A DNA stretch of 10,115 bases. Origin: DATFYM01 sp035315065 (GTDB taxonomy: Bacteria; Acidobacteriota; Terriglobia; UBA7540). The position numbers were made by a program, and so were the translations under genes. The DNA lies in assembly GCA_035315065.1 (NCBI GenBank), contig DATFYM010000195.1:1-10115 (forward strand). The letters run 5' to 3'. Position 1 is the first letter of the stretch; each line of letters begins with the position of its first letter. This document shows, piece by piece, positions 1 to 7,002 of this stretch. Under the pieces are notes generated by a model that saw nothing but the letters and a program-made list of their open reading frames with translations, searched no databases and was not told the DNA's origin.

Positions 1-139
1 CTTTGGCTACGGCCCATATGCGTACCGTCGGTCAGTCCTCTTCGAGGTAAGACCACTGACTGGAGAGCCGGATGCGGGAGATCCGCCAGTCCGGTTCGGA
101 GGGAGGGGGAGTGGCTCATCCCACTCTCCCTACCCCTAT
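1..139 (+). mobile_element. Group II intron, 3' end (domains V and VI; 5' part lies outside the window)
   Basis: This is the 3' terminus of a self-splicing group II intron. Domain V is at 65-98: it begins GAGCC with the AGC catalytic triad at 66-68, has an outer 8-bp stem 65-72/90-97, a two-base AG bulge at 88-89, and an inner GCGG/CCGC stem (74-77/83-86). Domain VI follows at about 101-135, with stem 109-114 pairing with 121-126 and extending outward. A132 is left unpaired as the likely branch-point adenosine. Seven bases after it the sequence reads AT at 138-139, matching the family's AY 3' end, so the 3' splice site is placed after 139. Positions 31-60 fold into a small hairpin just before domain V. 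No reverse-transcriptase gene can be assigned within these 139 bases; any RT would have to lie upstream. The element points toward the isomerase gene. Confidence 0.85.
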
Positions 140-156
140 CCCCGCGCATGATTCAG

Positions 157-186
157 TTGCATTCTCCACGCCGTTTGGTGTATCAC
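157..186 (+). promoter_or_regulatory. Possible sigma-70-like promoter for the isomerase-like gene
   Basis: TTGCAT (157-162) and TATCAC (181-186) lie 18 bases apart, each matching 4 of 6 consensus bases. The site is between the intron 3' end and the RBS of the gene at 230, so the gene could be transcribed independently of the intron. The matches are weak and this is a tentative call. Confidence 0.25.
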
Positions 187-214
187 AGTCTGCGCAGTCC
201 GCTATATCAACGGC

Positions 215-222
215 AGGGAGGA
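215..222 (+). promoter_or_regulatory. Ribosome binding site for the isomerase-like gene
   Basis: AGGGAGGA lies 7 bases upstream of the ATG at 230. It fixes that start and argues against the overlapping longer frames. Confidence 0.75.
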
Positions 223-229
223 TCACTCT

Positions 230-1129
230 ATGGACTCGATCACCAGGAGGAAGTTTCTGCGCGACGGAGCTCTGGGCGTGGCCGCATTGGCCGCAGCGTC
301 TCGATCCGGCTCCAGGCTCGCAGCCGACCCTTTGGGGCTTCCCATCGGCCTCGAACTATACACGGTCAGGAACGAGGTCGCCAAAGACCTCCCCGGAGCG
401 CTGAAGAAGGTTGCCCAAGTGGGGTACAGAGAAGTCGAAACCGGCGGCATCGCCAACAAGGCCAAGGCCATTGAGTTTCGCCAGGCGGTCCAGGACGCCG
501 GCCTCGCCTGTCCGAGCCTGCATTTCGACTACGACCGGCTGCGGTCGGCGCTGCCCGACGAGATCGATATCGCCAGGACGGTCGGCGCCACGTACATGAT
601 CTGCAGCAACCTGCCGGATGCGGAGCGCTCGCTCGCCGGTTACCGCAAGGCGGCGGACATCTTCAATCAGGCTGGCGAGGAGTGCCTCAAGGCAGGCTTG
701 CACATCGGCTATCACTGCCATAATTTCGACTTCACGTCCTTTGACGGCGTTGTCGGCTTCGACGAACTCCTGCGACTCACCGATCCCCAGCGGGTGGGAA
801 TACAGATGGACTGCTTCTGGGTTACTCGCGCCGGCCGAGATCCGGTGCACTATCTCGACACCTATCCGGGACGATTTCCCACCCTGCACATCAAGGACCT
901 CAAGCCCGGTTATGCCGCCGGTACCGCGACCCACGACGGCCCGACCGCGGGCAACAAGGGTGGCACGTTCACGGAAGTGGGGCGCGGCGTGATCGACTGG
1001 AAGCGCATCTTTTCCGCAGCGCCTAAGGGAGGACTCAAGCACTACTTTGTAGAGCAGGATTTCTCCGACGATCCGGCGTTCGAGACGATCAAGATCAGCT
1101 ACGATTACTTGCACGGGCTCGCAGTGTAG
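230..1129 (+). CDS. Tat-exported sugar phosphate isomerase/epimerase-like TIM-barrel protein
   Basis: The 299-residue product belongs to the xylose isomerase-like TIM-barrel superfamily (AP endonuclease family 2 fold). Members use divalent metal to isomerise or epimerise sugars and polyols; the substrate here is unknown. The N-terminus carries a twin-arginine signal (TRRKFLRDG, residues 5-13) followed by an alanine-rich hydrophobic stretch to about residue 24, so the protein is probably exported folded. Candidate metal or active-site residues at the usual strand ends are Glu68/Glu70 (GYREVE), His162 and His164 (HCHNFDF), Asp194 (QMDCFW), His220 (LHIKD) and a late Glu-Gln-Asp motif near the C-terminus. 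The length is normal for a single barrel plus signal peptide, and the start has a good RBS. It is convergent with the ATPase gene, with 95 bases between them, and appears to be a single-gene unit. Family assignment is firm; the reaction is not predictable. Confidence 0.88.
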   Translation: MDSITRRKFLRDGALGVAALAAASRSGSRLAADPLGLPIGLELYTVRNEVAKDLPGALKKVAQVGYREVETGGIANKAKAIEFRQAVQDAGLACPSLHFDYDRLRSALPDEIDIARTVGATYMICSNLPDAERSLAGYRKAADIFNQAGEECLKAGLHIGYHCHNFDFTSFDGVVGFDELLRLTDPQRVGIQMDCFWVTRAGRDPVHYLDTYPGRFPTLHIKDLKPGYAAGTATHDGPTAGNKGGTFTEVGRGVIDWKRIFSAAPKGGLKHYFVEQDFSDDPAFETIKISYDYLHGLAV

Positions 1130-1224
1130 CCCCTTGGAGGGCCCGCCGGCAGCAGGGGAGGCCATCGCATGATCACGAGAGGCGACCTCCAGAACTCGTC
1201 GACACGATTCCAGAGGCTCGGCGA

Positions 1225-1926
1225 CTATACCGTCGCGGCCACGTCGCGATCGAGCGGCAGCAACTCGCCTTTCTCCAAATGCCGCACCACGGTCGCATGA
1301 TTCGCCGCGTGCGGATCGTGCGTCACCATCACCACCGTCTTGTGGAACTCCCGGTTCAACCGTGAGAGCAAATCGAGCGCTTCGGCGGCGGAGGCGGCGT
1401 CCAGGTTTCCCGTGGGCTCGTCGGCCAGCACCAGCTTGGGATCGGTCACAATGGCGCGGGCGATGGCCACCCGCTGCTCCTGCCCGCCGGAAAGCTGGCG
1501 CGGGTAATGATCGAGCCGGTCGCCAAGCCCCACCAGCTTCAGGGCGGTGGCGGCGTGGTCGCGGCGCTCCTGCTTCTTCAAGTGCGTCAGCTTCAGCGGC
1601 AGCTCGACGTTCTCCATCGCCGTCAGCACCGGGATCAGGTTGAACGACTGGAAGACGAAGCCCACGTTTTCGTTGCGCCAGTGGGCGATCTGCCGGTCGC
1701 TCAGCGCCCGCAGGTTCTGGCCCAGCACTGAAATCTCGCCCGCCGTTGGGGCGTCCATGGCCGCGATCAGGTGCAGGAGAGTCGACTTGCCCGAGCCCGA
1801 AGGTCCCATCAGGGCCACGAACTCCCCGGCGTGAATGTCGATGCTCACGTCCTTCAAAGCGACCACGTGGAACTCGTCGCGGATGTACTCCTTGCTCAAT
1901 CGCCTAGTCTGGATAACTGTTTCCAT
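1225..1926 (-). CDS. ABC exporter ATP-binding subunit (LolD/MacB type)
   Basis: The 233-residue cytoplasmic ATPase is expected to power the two FtsX-type permeases encoded upstream in the same cluster. All nucleotide-binding motifs are intact: Walker A GPSGSGKST (41-49), Q-loop Gln93 (VFQSFNL), ABC signature LSGGQEQRVAIARA (145-158), Walker B VLADEP with catalytic Glu170 and D-loop GNLD to 176, and H-loop His203 (VTHDP). The signature plus ADEPTGNLD is typical of the LolD/MacB/FtsE group, which acts mechanically on FtsX-like permeases rather than pumping through a channel. It is the last gene of the minus-strand cluster, 108 bases after the adaptor stop; that gap is filled by an inverted heptamer array. 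The SD match upstream of the ATG is weak (AAAGGG, rc of about 1932-1937). Specific substrate unknown; naming it macB or lolD would be overreach. Confidence 0.93.
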   Translation of the reverse strand: METVIQTRRLSKEYIRDEFHVVALKDVSIDIHAGEFVALMGPSGSGKSTLLHLIAAMDAPTAGEISVLGQNLRALSDRQIAHWRNENVGFVFQSFNLIPVLTAMENVELPLKLTHLKKQERRDHAATALKLVGLGDRLDHYPRQLSGGQEQRVAIARAIVTDPKLVLADEPTGNLDAASAAEALDLLSRLNREFHKTVVMVTHDPHAANHATVVRHLEKGELLPLDRDVAATV

Positions 1927-1940
1927 AGTCGAAACCCTTT

Positions 1941-2034
1941 GAAGAAGTCGGAAGTCGAAAGTTAAAAGTCGAAAGTTAAGACGAGCCGCCTCTTCGACTT
2001 TCGACTTTCAACTTTCGACTTTTGACTTGTCTTC
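1941..2034. repeat. Inverted heptamer array 1: AAGTYRR x5, facing TYRACTT x5
   Basis: The left arm (1945-1979) is five exact-length 7-mers of form AAGTYRR. The right arm (1994-2028) is five 7-mers that are the reverse complement of the same pattern. About a dozen bases separate them, and short complementary GAAGA-like ends flank both arms. The whole folds into an imperfect hairpin. It starts right after the adaptor stop codon (minus strand) and occupies almost the entire gap before the ATPase start, so it would be transcribed inside the exporter mRNA. There is no following T-run to suggest a standard intrinsic terminator. Confidence 0.9.
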
Positions 2035-3378
2035 CTAGCCCTTCGCGCGCACGCGGTCGCCATCCTTGAGGCCGGCCGGCGGGTTGACGATCAGGTCCTC
2101 GCCGCCGATCAGGCCTTGCTCGATCTGCACCCCGCGGCTGGTCGTCGGGCCAGCCTTCACCGGGCGCCTCACGGCCCTGTTCTCCAGGACCACGAATACT
2201 CCGTTGTCCTTCACCGCCGAGGCCGGAACGACGATGAGGGGTTTGGCGGACCCTCCCCCCGCCACGGCGCTCTGTTCGTCGGCAAGGAAAGAAACGCTGG
2301 CGTTCATCTCGGGGCGCAGGTAGTCGTCCGGATGAAGCACCTTCACTTTCACCTGGACCGTCGCTTTCTGGCGGTCAGCCTTGGGAGAAATCTCTTCGAT
2401 AACGCCTTCGTACTTGCGGTCGGGATAGGCGTCCGTGGTGACCACGCCGTTCTGTCCCATATGCAGGCGGGCAAAATCGTTCTGGTTGATATCGAGCTCC
2501 ACCTGAAGATCGTTGAGGTCCGCCAAAGTCACCACGTAACCCTTGGCGCCCTTGTCGCCCACGAAGCCGTTGGTGACGAACTCGCCTTTCTCCACCGCCC
2601 GTTCCAAAATGGTGCCGTTGACGGGCGCCCGGATGATGGTGTTATCGAGTTGGTTCTGGGCGTACGCCACTGCGCCCTTGGCCTGCTCCACCTGGCCGCG
2701 CAGCGAGTCGATCTCCTCCTGGCGCGGTCCCAGGCGGACCAGCTCAAACGTCCTGTCGAGCGAAACCACTCGCGCCGCCGCGTCGTCATACTTCGACTGG
2801 GCATCGTCCAACTGCTGGTGCGACATGACGCCTTGCCCCGCCAGTTCCTTGGTGCGGTCGAGCGTGACCTTAGCGTCGTCAAGGTTGGCCTTGGCCTGAT
2901 TCAGGTTGGCCTTGGCCACTGCGATCTCCTCGGGACGCGAGCCATGTTCATTCTCGAGCAGCCGGGCCTGAAGACTGGCGAGGTTCCCCTTGGCTTGCTC
3001 CAGTTGCGCCTGATACTCATCGTCTTCCAGCCGCACCAGAACCTGGCCCGCCTGGACGTGGTCGCCCTTCTCTACCCCAATTGACTGCACCCGGCCCACC
3101 ACTTTGGACGCGACCTCGATCTCGTGATGGGCAACGATGTATCCCGTGGCGTTCAGCACCACCGCCTGCCCGGCGGCGCCCGCTCCGGTGGACGCAGCCT
3201 GGACGCGCACCGTTTCCACCTCGGTGGCGGCGCTCAGTTTGTTGTAGGCCAGCCGAGCCGTGCCCAGCAGCAGGAACAGGGCGACGCCGGCGATAATCCA
3301 GAGCGTGGCCCACTTGGAAGGCTGAGGGTCGCGCTTGCCGGTGCGGTCGATTTGTAGATTCTTGAGATCAGTATCCAT
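2035..3378 (-). CDS. HlyD/MacA-type periplasmic adaptor (membrane fusion protein)
   Basis: The 447-residue adaptor would bridge the inner-membrane permeases and an outer-membrane or extracellular exit. Residues 1-22 are a charged cytoplasmic stretch, and 23-43 form one transmembrane anchor (WATLWIIAGVALFLLLG). The first half of the lipoyl (biotinyl-like) domain is at about 75-118, with the typical GRVQSIGVEKGDHVQAGQ pattern. A long Gln/Ala/Lys-rich coiled-coil hairpin spans about 119-247, and the second lipoyl half begins at IIRAPVNGTI (248-257). A beta-barrel spans about 285-370, and a membrane-proximal domain reaches the C-terminus. The start chosen is the ATG at 3378; an in-frame TTG two codons upstream (3384) is possible, and neither has a strong SD. 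Neighbours fit a MacA role: permease genes upstream, ATPase downstream. No TolC-like partner lies in the window. Confidence 0.9.
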   Translation of the reverse strand: MDTDLKNLQIDRTGKRDPQPSKWATLWIIAGVALFLLLGTARLAYNKLSAATEVETVRVQAASTGAGAAGQAVVLNATGYIVAHHEIEVASKVVGRVQSIGVEKGDHVQAGQVLVRLEDDEYQAQLEQAKGNLASLQARLLENEHGSRPEEIAVAKANLNQAKANLDDAKVTLDRTKELAGQGVMSHQQLDDAQSKYDDAAARVVSLDRTFELVRLGPRQEEIDSLRGQVEQAKGAVAYAQNQLDNTIIRAPVNGTILERAVEKGEFVTNGFVGDKGAKGYVVTLADLNDLQVELDINQNDFARLHMGQNGVVTTDAYPDRKYEGVIEEISPKADRQKATVQVKVKVLHPDDYLRPEMNASVSFLADEQSAVAGGGSAKPLIVVPASAVKDNGVFVVLENRAVRRPVKAGPTTSRGVQIEQGLIGGEDLIVNPPAGLKDGDRVRAKG

Positions 3379-3388
3379 GTTCAATATT

Positions 3389-3530
3389 CCAGTTCTCAGT
3401 CGTCAGTTCTCAGTTTTCAGTCCTTGGCCCTCAGCCGTCAGCGCTCAGCTATCAGCAAGAACCTCCCCTTGTCTTGCTGACAGCTGATTGCTGCAAGCTG
3501 ATAGCTACTGAAAACTGATTACTGAAAACT
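3389..3530. repeat. Inverted heptamer array 2: about 10 TCAGNNN units facing NNNCTGA units
   Basis: The left arm (3389-3458) is ten consecutive 7-mers, nearly all beginning TCAG with a variable three-base tail. After a 15-base loop (3459-3473) the right arm runs 3474-3530 as 7-mers ending CTGA, with one 3-base phase slip at 3502-3504. The innermost units are perfect complements (TCAGCAA/TTGCTGA). It fills the gap between the permease 2 stop (3533) and the adaptor start (3378), all on the minus strand, so it too would be transcribed within the exporter cluster. It is the longest array in the window. Confidence 0.9.
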
Positions 3531-3532
3531 CC

Positions 3533-4702
3533 TCATACTTCACGCAGCGCCGTCAAGATCTCCTTCCGCGCCGCCGACCAGGACGGAAACAGTCCGCCCA
3601 CCGCTCCCATGAGGACCGCGAACAGCACGCCGAAAGCCATGATGGCCGGGGTCACGGTCAGGTTAAAGTCGGTCTCGGCGAAGGTCTGGAAGTTGCCCAC
3701 CCCCGTGGTGAGACCGTTCAAAGGCAACACTAGCAGGCAGCCAATCACACCGCCCAAAATCGCCAGTAACACCGATTCGGTGAAGAAGCTCAGCAGAATG
3801 CTGCCACGAGAGAATCCCAGGACGCGTAGCGTCCCGATTTCCTTGCCTCGCCGCGCCACCGCGGCGTACATGGTATTCATGGCCGCGAAGCTGCTGCCGA
3901 CAGCCATGATGATAGCCACAAAGGTACCCATCACCAGCAGAAATGCGCTTGAGCTGGACGACTGCGCGTCGTAGTACGCCGTCTCCAGCTCGGCATCCAT
4001 GTTGAGTTGCTGGTCGTTCGAGATGTCCTTCACCAGCGCATCGGCCGCGACCGGGTCCGTGGCGCGCACCAGGGCCGCGCTTAGCACCTCGGTCCGGTGC
4101 TGGTCCGAGCTGAGTTGGTTGAGGTCGGCAAAGATTTCGCTGTTGGTGGCGCTCTGGCCGGAAGACATCACCCCCACCACATCCCAGTCGCCGGTACCGA
4201 AAGAGAGCTTCTTGCCCAATTGCGCTCCCGGAAAGCGCTTGGCGATGGATGAGCCCACCACCACCTCGCGGTGGCCGGTGTTGAACCAGCGCCCGGCCTC
4301 CAGCTTGAGACCTTTACGCATCTCGATGCCAATGGGTTCGAGACCGCGCACGGTCACGTTGATGCCGTCAGGCGCGTCCACACTCACCAGGTTGATCACC
4401 GTCACCATCTCGAGCGAAGCCAGGGGTTGCCCCGAGTTGTCCTGGGCGATCCCCGTTTTCGTCTTCAGAACCTGATATCCCTCGCGGGTGAAATTGCTCA
4501 CCAGTTCCGAGTTCGCCCCCTTGCGCAGCACCAGGACGTCGAGCGGATCGCCCGTGGACTTCAACGAGGTCTGCAACCCGTGCAGCAGCGCCATCACGGC
4601 CAGCAGGATGGCGACGGTGAGCGCAAGGCCCAGCGCCGTCATGATCGTCGTCGTTTTCCGGACGACGAGGTTACGAAAGTTGTAGGCAAGTGGAATGGAC
4701 AT
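3533..4702 (-). CDS. FtsX/MacB-type ABC transporter permease (permease 2)
   Basis: The 389-residue inner-membrane permease has the four-helix FtsX/MacB topology. TM1 is at about 19-43 and is followed by a large periplasmic MacB-PCD-like domain (about 45-250). TM2 is at about 254-278, TM3 at 301-328 and TM4 at 350-372. The cytoplasmic loop ARRGKEIGTLRVLGFSRGSI after TM2 matches the coupling region that contacts the ATPase. The C-terminus (SWSAARKEILTALREV) is a normal family end. The start is the ATG at 4702 (MSIPLAYNF). A longer reading from 4774 would add 24 residues encoded by repeat array 3 and is rejected. No clear SD is visible. It follows permease 1 and the S23-type remnant and precedes the adaptor, so it probably forms a heterodimer with permease 1. 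The substrate is unknown. Confidence 0.9.
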   Translation of the reverse strand: MSIPLAYNFRNLVVRKTTTIMTALGLALTVAILLAVMALLHGLQTSLKSTGDPLDVLVLRKGANSELVSNFTREGYQVLKTKTGIAQDNSGQPLASLEMVTVINLVSVDAPDGINVTVRGLEPIGIEMRKGLKLEAGRWFNTGHREVVVGSSIAKRFPGAQLGKKLSFGTGDWDVVGVMSSGQSATNSEIFADLNQLSSDQHRTEVLSAALVRATDPVAADALVKDISNDQQLNMDAELETAYYDAQSSSSSAFLLVMGTFVAIIMAVGSSFAAMNTMYAAVARRGKEIGTLRVLGFSRGSILLSFFTESVLLAILGGVIGCLLVLPLNGLTTGVGNFQTFAETDFNLTVTPAIMAFGVLFAVLMGAVGGLFPSWSAARKEILTALREV

Positions 4703-4710
4703 AAAATGTC

Positions 4711-4759
<49 letters not shown>

Positions 4760-4770
4760 TTCCCCGTGAC

Positions 4771-5042
4771 TCAAAAGGCTGAAGCCAGAATGGCCTTCGA
4801 GTATGAATCCAAAAGGCGGCTGACGCTCTCCAGACTCTTCATTAGAGCATCCGTGTTTCCGTAGCCCAGATCCTGAGCCAAGACAAGGTATACCGGCTCT
4901 CCTCGATCGAGCCTTCTGCCGTGTTCATGAACCGGGCCTTATCAGCCTTGCCGCGCTTCCTAAAACCCTCTGCGATATTCGCCGCTATCGAAACTGCAGC
5001 ACGGCGCATTTGAATGGCGAGTCCGTCTTCCGTCTCCCTCAT
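4771..5042 (-). pseudogene. Remnant of a four-helix-bundle (S23/23S rRNA intervening-sequence type) protein gene
   Basis: Reading minus from the ATG at 5042 gives a family-typical core: GLAIQMRRAAVSIAANIAEGF, then a charged stretch, then EGSIEESRY. After that the frame is lost and would end at 4842 (66 residues). From there a second frame resumes the family's C-terminal helix pattern (LVLAQDLGYGN, then about 27 more residues ending ILASAF) to a TGA at 4773-4771. A single missing base near 4890 explains this. The usual N-terminal helix of about 35 residues is also absent: homology starts a few residues after an ATG that overlaps the permease 1 stop by four bases (ATGA). It is therefore truncated and frameshifted. 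S23-type proteins are small helical bundles known from 23S rRNA intervening sequences, and Avd of diversity-generating retroelements is a relative; the role here is unknown. A sequencing error could explain the frameshift but not the missing N-terminus. Confidence 0.75.
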
Positions 5043-6202
5043 TCGTCACTTCTCAACGCATCCACAATCGAAATGCGCGAGGCATTGTAAGCGGGGACGA
5101 AGGCACTCACCAGCCCGATCATCGCCGCCACCGCCAGGCACAGGAGGGCGACCGGAGGAGCGATCGTCAGGGTCATGAGTTGGGCATTGAAAGTGGGCAT
5201 GTTCCTTACCGCCAGGGTCATGACCGAAGCAAGCCCCAATCCGAGCAAGGCGCCGATCACCGAAATCGTCACCGCTTCGCCGAGGATAATGCCCAGGATG
5301 TTGCCGGGCGTGTATCCCAGCGTCTTCAGCACGCCGACCTCGCGCACCCGCTCCCGAACGGACATGGCGATAGTGTTCGCCGAAACCAGCAAAATGGTGA
5401 AGGTGAGAGCGGCACACACCGTCAAGAGAATGGCCTTGATGTTGCCCAGAAGAGCGAGAAAGCTGAGGCCAAAGGCGCTTTGCGTTTCCGTCTTAGTCTG
5501 CACCGGCGAGTTGCGGAATTCCTCGTCCACCGCCGCCTCGATTCGCGGCACGTCGTCCGTACTGGCGGCGAGAGTAGTGAAGGTGCCCGCATTGCCGCGC
5601 CGCCCCAGCGGCAGGCTCTGCTCCAAATACTCGCGGTCAAAATAAAGCGATCGGTTCATGAAAGCGTCCTGGGCATCGAAAACACCGCGCAGCGTGAACT
5701 CCAGATTCACGGGGAAGATGTCGCCCTTGATGGTGATGCGATCGCCCAGCTTCCAGTGCAGCTTATCCGCCACCTCGCGTCCCACAATACAGGCGCTACG
5801 TTCGTGCTGAAATGCCTTCTCCTGGTCCGGGTCAATCTTCACGTCGGGATAAATGGTGAAGAACTTGTCCGGCTCCACCGCCATGCGCGCGAACATGTGC
5901 TCCGGACGGCTGTCAATATAGACTCCGCCGAACCACTGCTCGATCTCCACCTCGCGGACGCCCGGAAGTTCCTTGATCTTTTGCGCGTAGGACTGAGGCA
6001 TGGGCAGCGTCAGCGACACCCGATTGCGCGTGGTGATCCGCAACTCCTGATCGGCCGACGGGGTGCTGAAGTAGAAGGCGTGGTAGATCGCCATCATGAG
6101 CCCCAGCAGACACAGCGATACGCCGACGCTGAGGATGGTAAGCACCGTGCGGCGCCGGTTGCGCCAGGAGTTCTTGAGGATCAGCGGTAAGTGTCGAAAC
6201 AT
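5039..6202 (-). CDS. FtsX/MacB-type ABC transporter permease (permease 1)
   Basis: The 387-residue inner-membrane permease is the first gene of the exporter cluster. It starts with a basic amphipathic segment (LKNSWRNRRRT). TM1 is at about 19-42, a large periplasmic domain spans about 45-245, TM2 is at about 250-275, TM3 at 300-326 and TM4 at 347-371. The loop after TM2, RERVREVGVLKTLGYTPGNI, is the conserved FtsX/MacB region that contacts the ATPase, and the end (ASRISIVDALRSDE) is typical. It is clearly divergent from permease 2 in sequence, so the exporter is likely a heterodimer rather than a MacB homodimer with fused ATPase. The start at 6202 has only a weak GGGGTGG SD close by. The stop codon overlaps the ATG of the S23-type remnant. 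Substrate unknown; peptides, lipids and antibiotics are all possible for this class. Confidence 0.9.
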   Translation of the reverse strand: MFRHLPLILKNSWRNRRRTVLTILSVGVSLCLLGLMMAIYHAFYFSTPSADQELRITTRNRVSLTLPMPQSYAQKIKELPGVREVEIEQWFGGVYIDSRPEHMFARMAVEPDKFFTIYPDVKIDPDQEKAFQHERSACIVGREVADKLHWKLGDRITIKGDIFPVNLEFTLRGVFDAQDAFMNRSLYFDREYLEQSLPLGRRGNAGTFTTLAASTDDVPRIEAAVDEEFRNSPVQTKTETQSAFGLSFLALLGNIKAILLTVCAALTFTILLVSANTIAMSVRERVREVGVLKTLGYTPGNILGIILGEAVTISVIGALLGLGLASVMTLAVRNMPTFNAQLMTLTIAPPVALLCLAVAAMIGLVSAFVPAYNASRISIVDALRSDE

Positions 6203-6482
6203 CGTCCACCCCTACTCATGCTCTAATTGTGAAGCCCACACCAACGATACGAGAGTGCGCGGTCCGAAATTACAATTCTCGAATCTTCTCGCAGATCCCC
6301 CTGATTCTAGCATGAAGCGGAGTTGGTTCGCCCCCGGTCGTCTCGGGCGGAGTGTCTTCGATCAAACACAGGGGCGCCGAGACACAGAGAAAAAGACGAG
6401 GATCACATGAAGATGCCGTTTGTTTCCTTACGTTTCCCCTCTCTGCGCCTCTGCGTCTGTGTCAGAGTCCCTCGCTATTGCC
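6203..6482. other. 280-base intergenic region upstream of the exporter cluster
   Basis: This gap separates the small membrane protein stop from the permease 1 start, all on the minus strand. It must hold the exporter promoter unless transcription reads through. I see no convincing -35/-10 pair: TAGAAT and TATCGT occur on the minus strand without good partners. The part from 6366 to 6464 is repeat array 4; the rest shows no coding potential. Confidence 0.5.
6366..6464. repeat. Inverted repeat array 4: ACACAG/CTCTGYG-type units
   Basis: The left arm (6366-6391) reads as 7-base steps related to ACACAGG and AGACACA. The right arm (about 6435-6464) is a better-preserved set of CTCTGCG/TCTGTGT 7-mers, whose reverse complement aligns to the left arm with several mismatches. 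A 40-45-base spacer separates them. The arms are more diverged than in the other arrays, but layout and unit length agree. Position: the gap upstream of permease 1. Confidence 0.75.
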
Positions 6483-6854
6483 TCACACATTCTCAGGCCC
6501 ATGAGTCGCCGCTAGGAACAAGCGCCGCAGCACCCAATCTGCGGCGAAAAGGAGGCCCGGAATGGCGACGACCGCCACCACCTCGTAGTTGCGCATCCGT
6601 ACCAGCACCACAAACGCGGCGAGGGCTGCGAGCGACACCAGCGCGCCGGCAAGCTCCCACTTCCACGCCACCAGCATAGCGATTATCGTCAACGTCAAAA
6701 GCGCAATCCCAGCCCACTCCCGGAAGCGCGTTGGGGGACCGGAATGCGGATGGGGAAAGAACTCTCCCAAGACGAACATCACGTATGTTCCAGCCACCAA
6801 AAGGGCAGCAACCCGCGCCGTCCACCGCGTGAGGGATATCATCAGTTTAGCCAT
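6483..6854 (-). CDS. Small four-TM membrane protein of unknown function
   Basis: The product is 123 residues, strongly hydrophobic, with about four predicted membrane segments: ARVAALLVAGTYVMFVLGEF, then AGIALLTLTIIAMLVAWKW, then ALVSLAALAAFVVLV, then VVAVVAIPGLLFAADWVL. A short His/Pro loop (FFPHPHSGPPTRF) joins the first two. It resembles small uncharacterised bacterial membrane proteins of the DUF7670-like sort; that comparison is from memory and uncertain. The start at 6854 is chosen because GGAGGT lies 9 bases upstream; a longer reading to 6923 would add 23 residues with no hydrophobic or conserved character. It runs in the same direction as the exporter genes but is separated from them by 280 bases and array 4. 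I do not assign a function. Confidence 0.75.
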   Translation of the reverse strand: MAKLMISLTRWTARVAALLVAGTYVMFVLGEFFPHPHSGPPTRFREWAGIALLTLTIIAMLVAWKWELAGALVSLAALAAFVVLVRMRNYEVVAVVAIPGLLFAADWVLRRLFLAATHGPENV

Positions 6855-6863
6855 GGTTTTGCT

Positions 6864-6869
6864 ACCTCC
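6864..6869 (-). promoter_or_regulatory. Ribosome binding site of the small membrane protein
   Basis: On the minus strand this reads GGAGGT, 9 bases before the ATG at 6854. It decides that start over the upstream ATG at 6923. Confidence 0.7.
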
Positions 6870-6996
6870 ATCTGCGACTCTAAATAAGCCGAACGGCGGA
6901 ATGCAAGCGACCAGGTCGGGCATCCGGCCGGTGTCGCACTTTGACGCGGCGGGCGTCCGTGGAGGTCGGCTTTAGCCGGGCAGCTTGTTTCTTCGC

Positions 6997-7002
6997 TATA
7001 AT
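6997..7002 (+). promoter_or_regulatory. Consensus -10 box (TATAAT), possible promoter for the DUF488 gene
   Basis: A perfect TATAAT lies about 107 bases upstream of the start at 7109. No good -35 is found at 16-18 bases: TTTAGC at 6971 is 20 bases away and TTGTTT at 6985 only 6. A small perfect stem CGGC-TTTA-GCCG (6967-6978) sits in the -35 region. Tentative. Confidence 0.35.

Noticed and set aside
1..474. Open frame running from the window edge through the intron into the isomerase gene
   Set aside because: It crosses domains V and VI and the 3' splice site, and overlaps the isomerase in another frame; no protein family is recognisable.
1157..1190. Bidirectional terminator between the convergent isomerase and ATPase genes
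   Set aside because: A bulged GGAGG/CCTCC plus TCGC/GCGA stem can be drawn, but there is no T-run on either strand and the pairing is weak.
2116..3084. Long open frame (322 codons) on the + strand opposite the adaptor gene
   Set aside because: It is the antisense of an adaptor gene with complete domain structure, has no recognisable domain, and reflects the GC-rich codon pattern of the real gene.
5180..6190. Long open frame (336 codons) on the + strand opposite permease 1
   Set aside because: Antisense shadow of a convincing permease; Arg/His-rich translation without domains or an SD.
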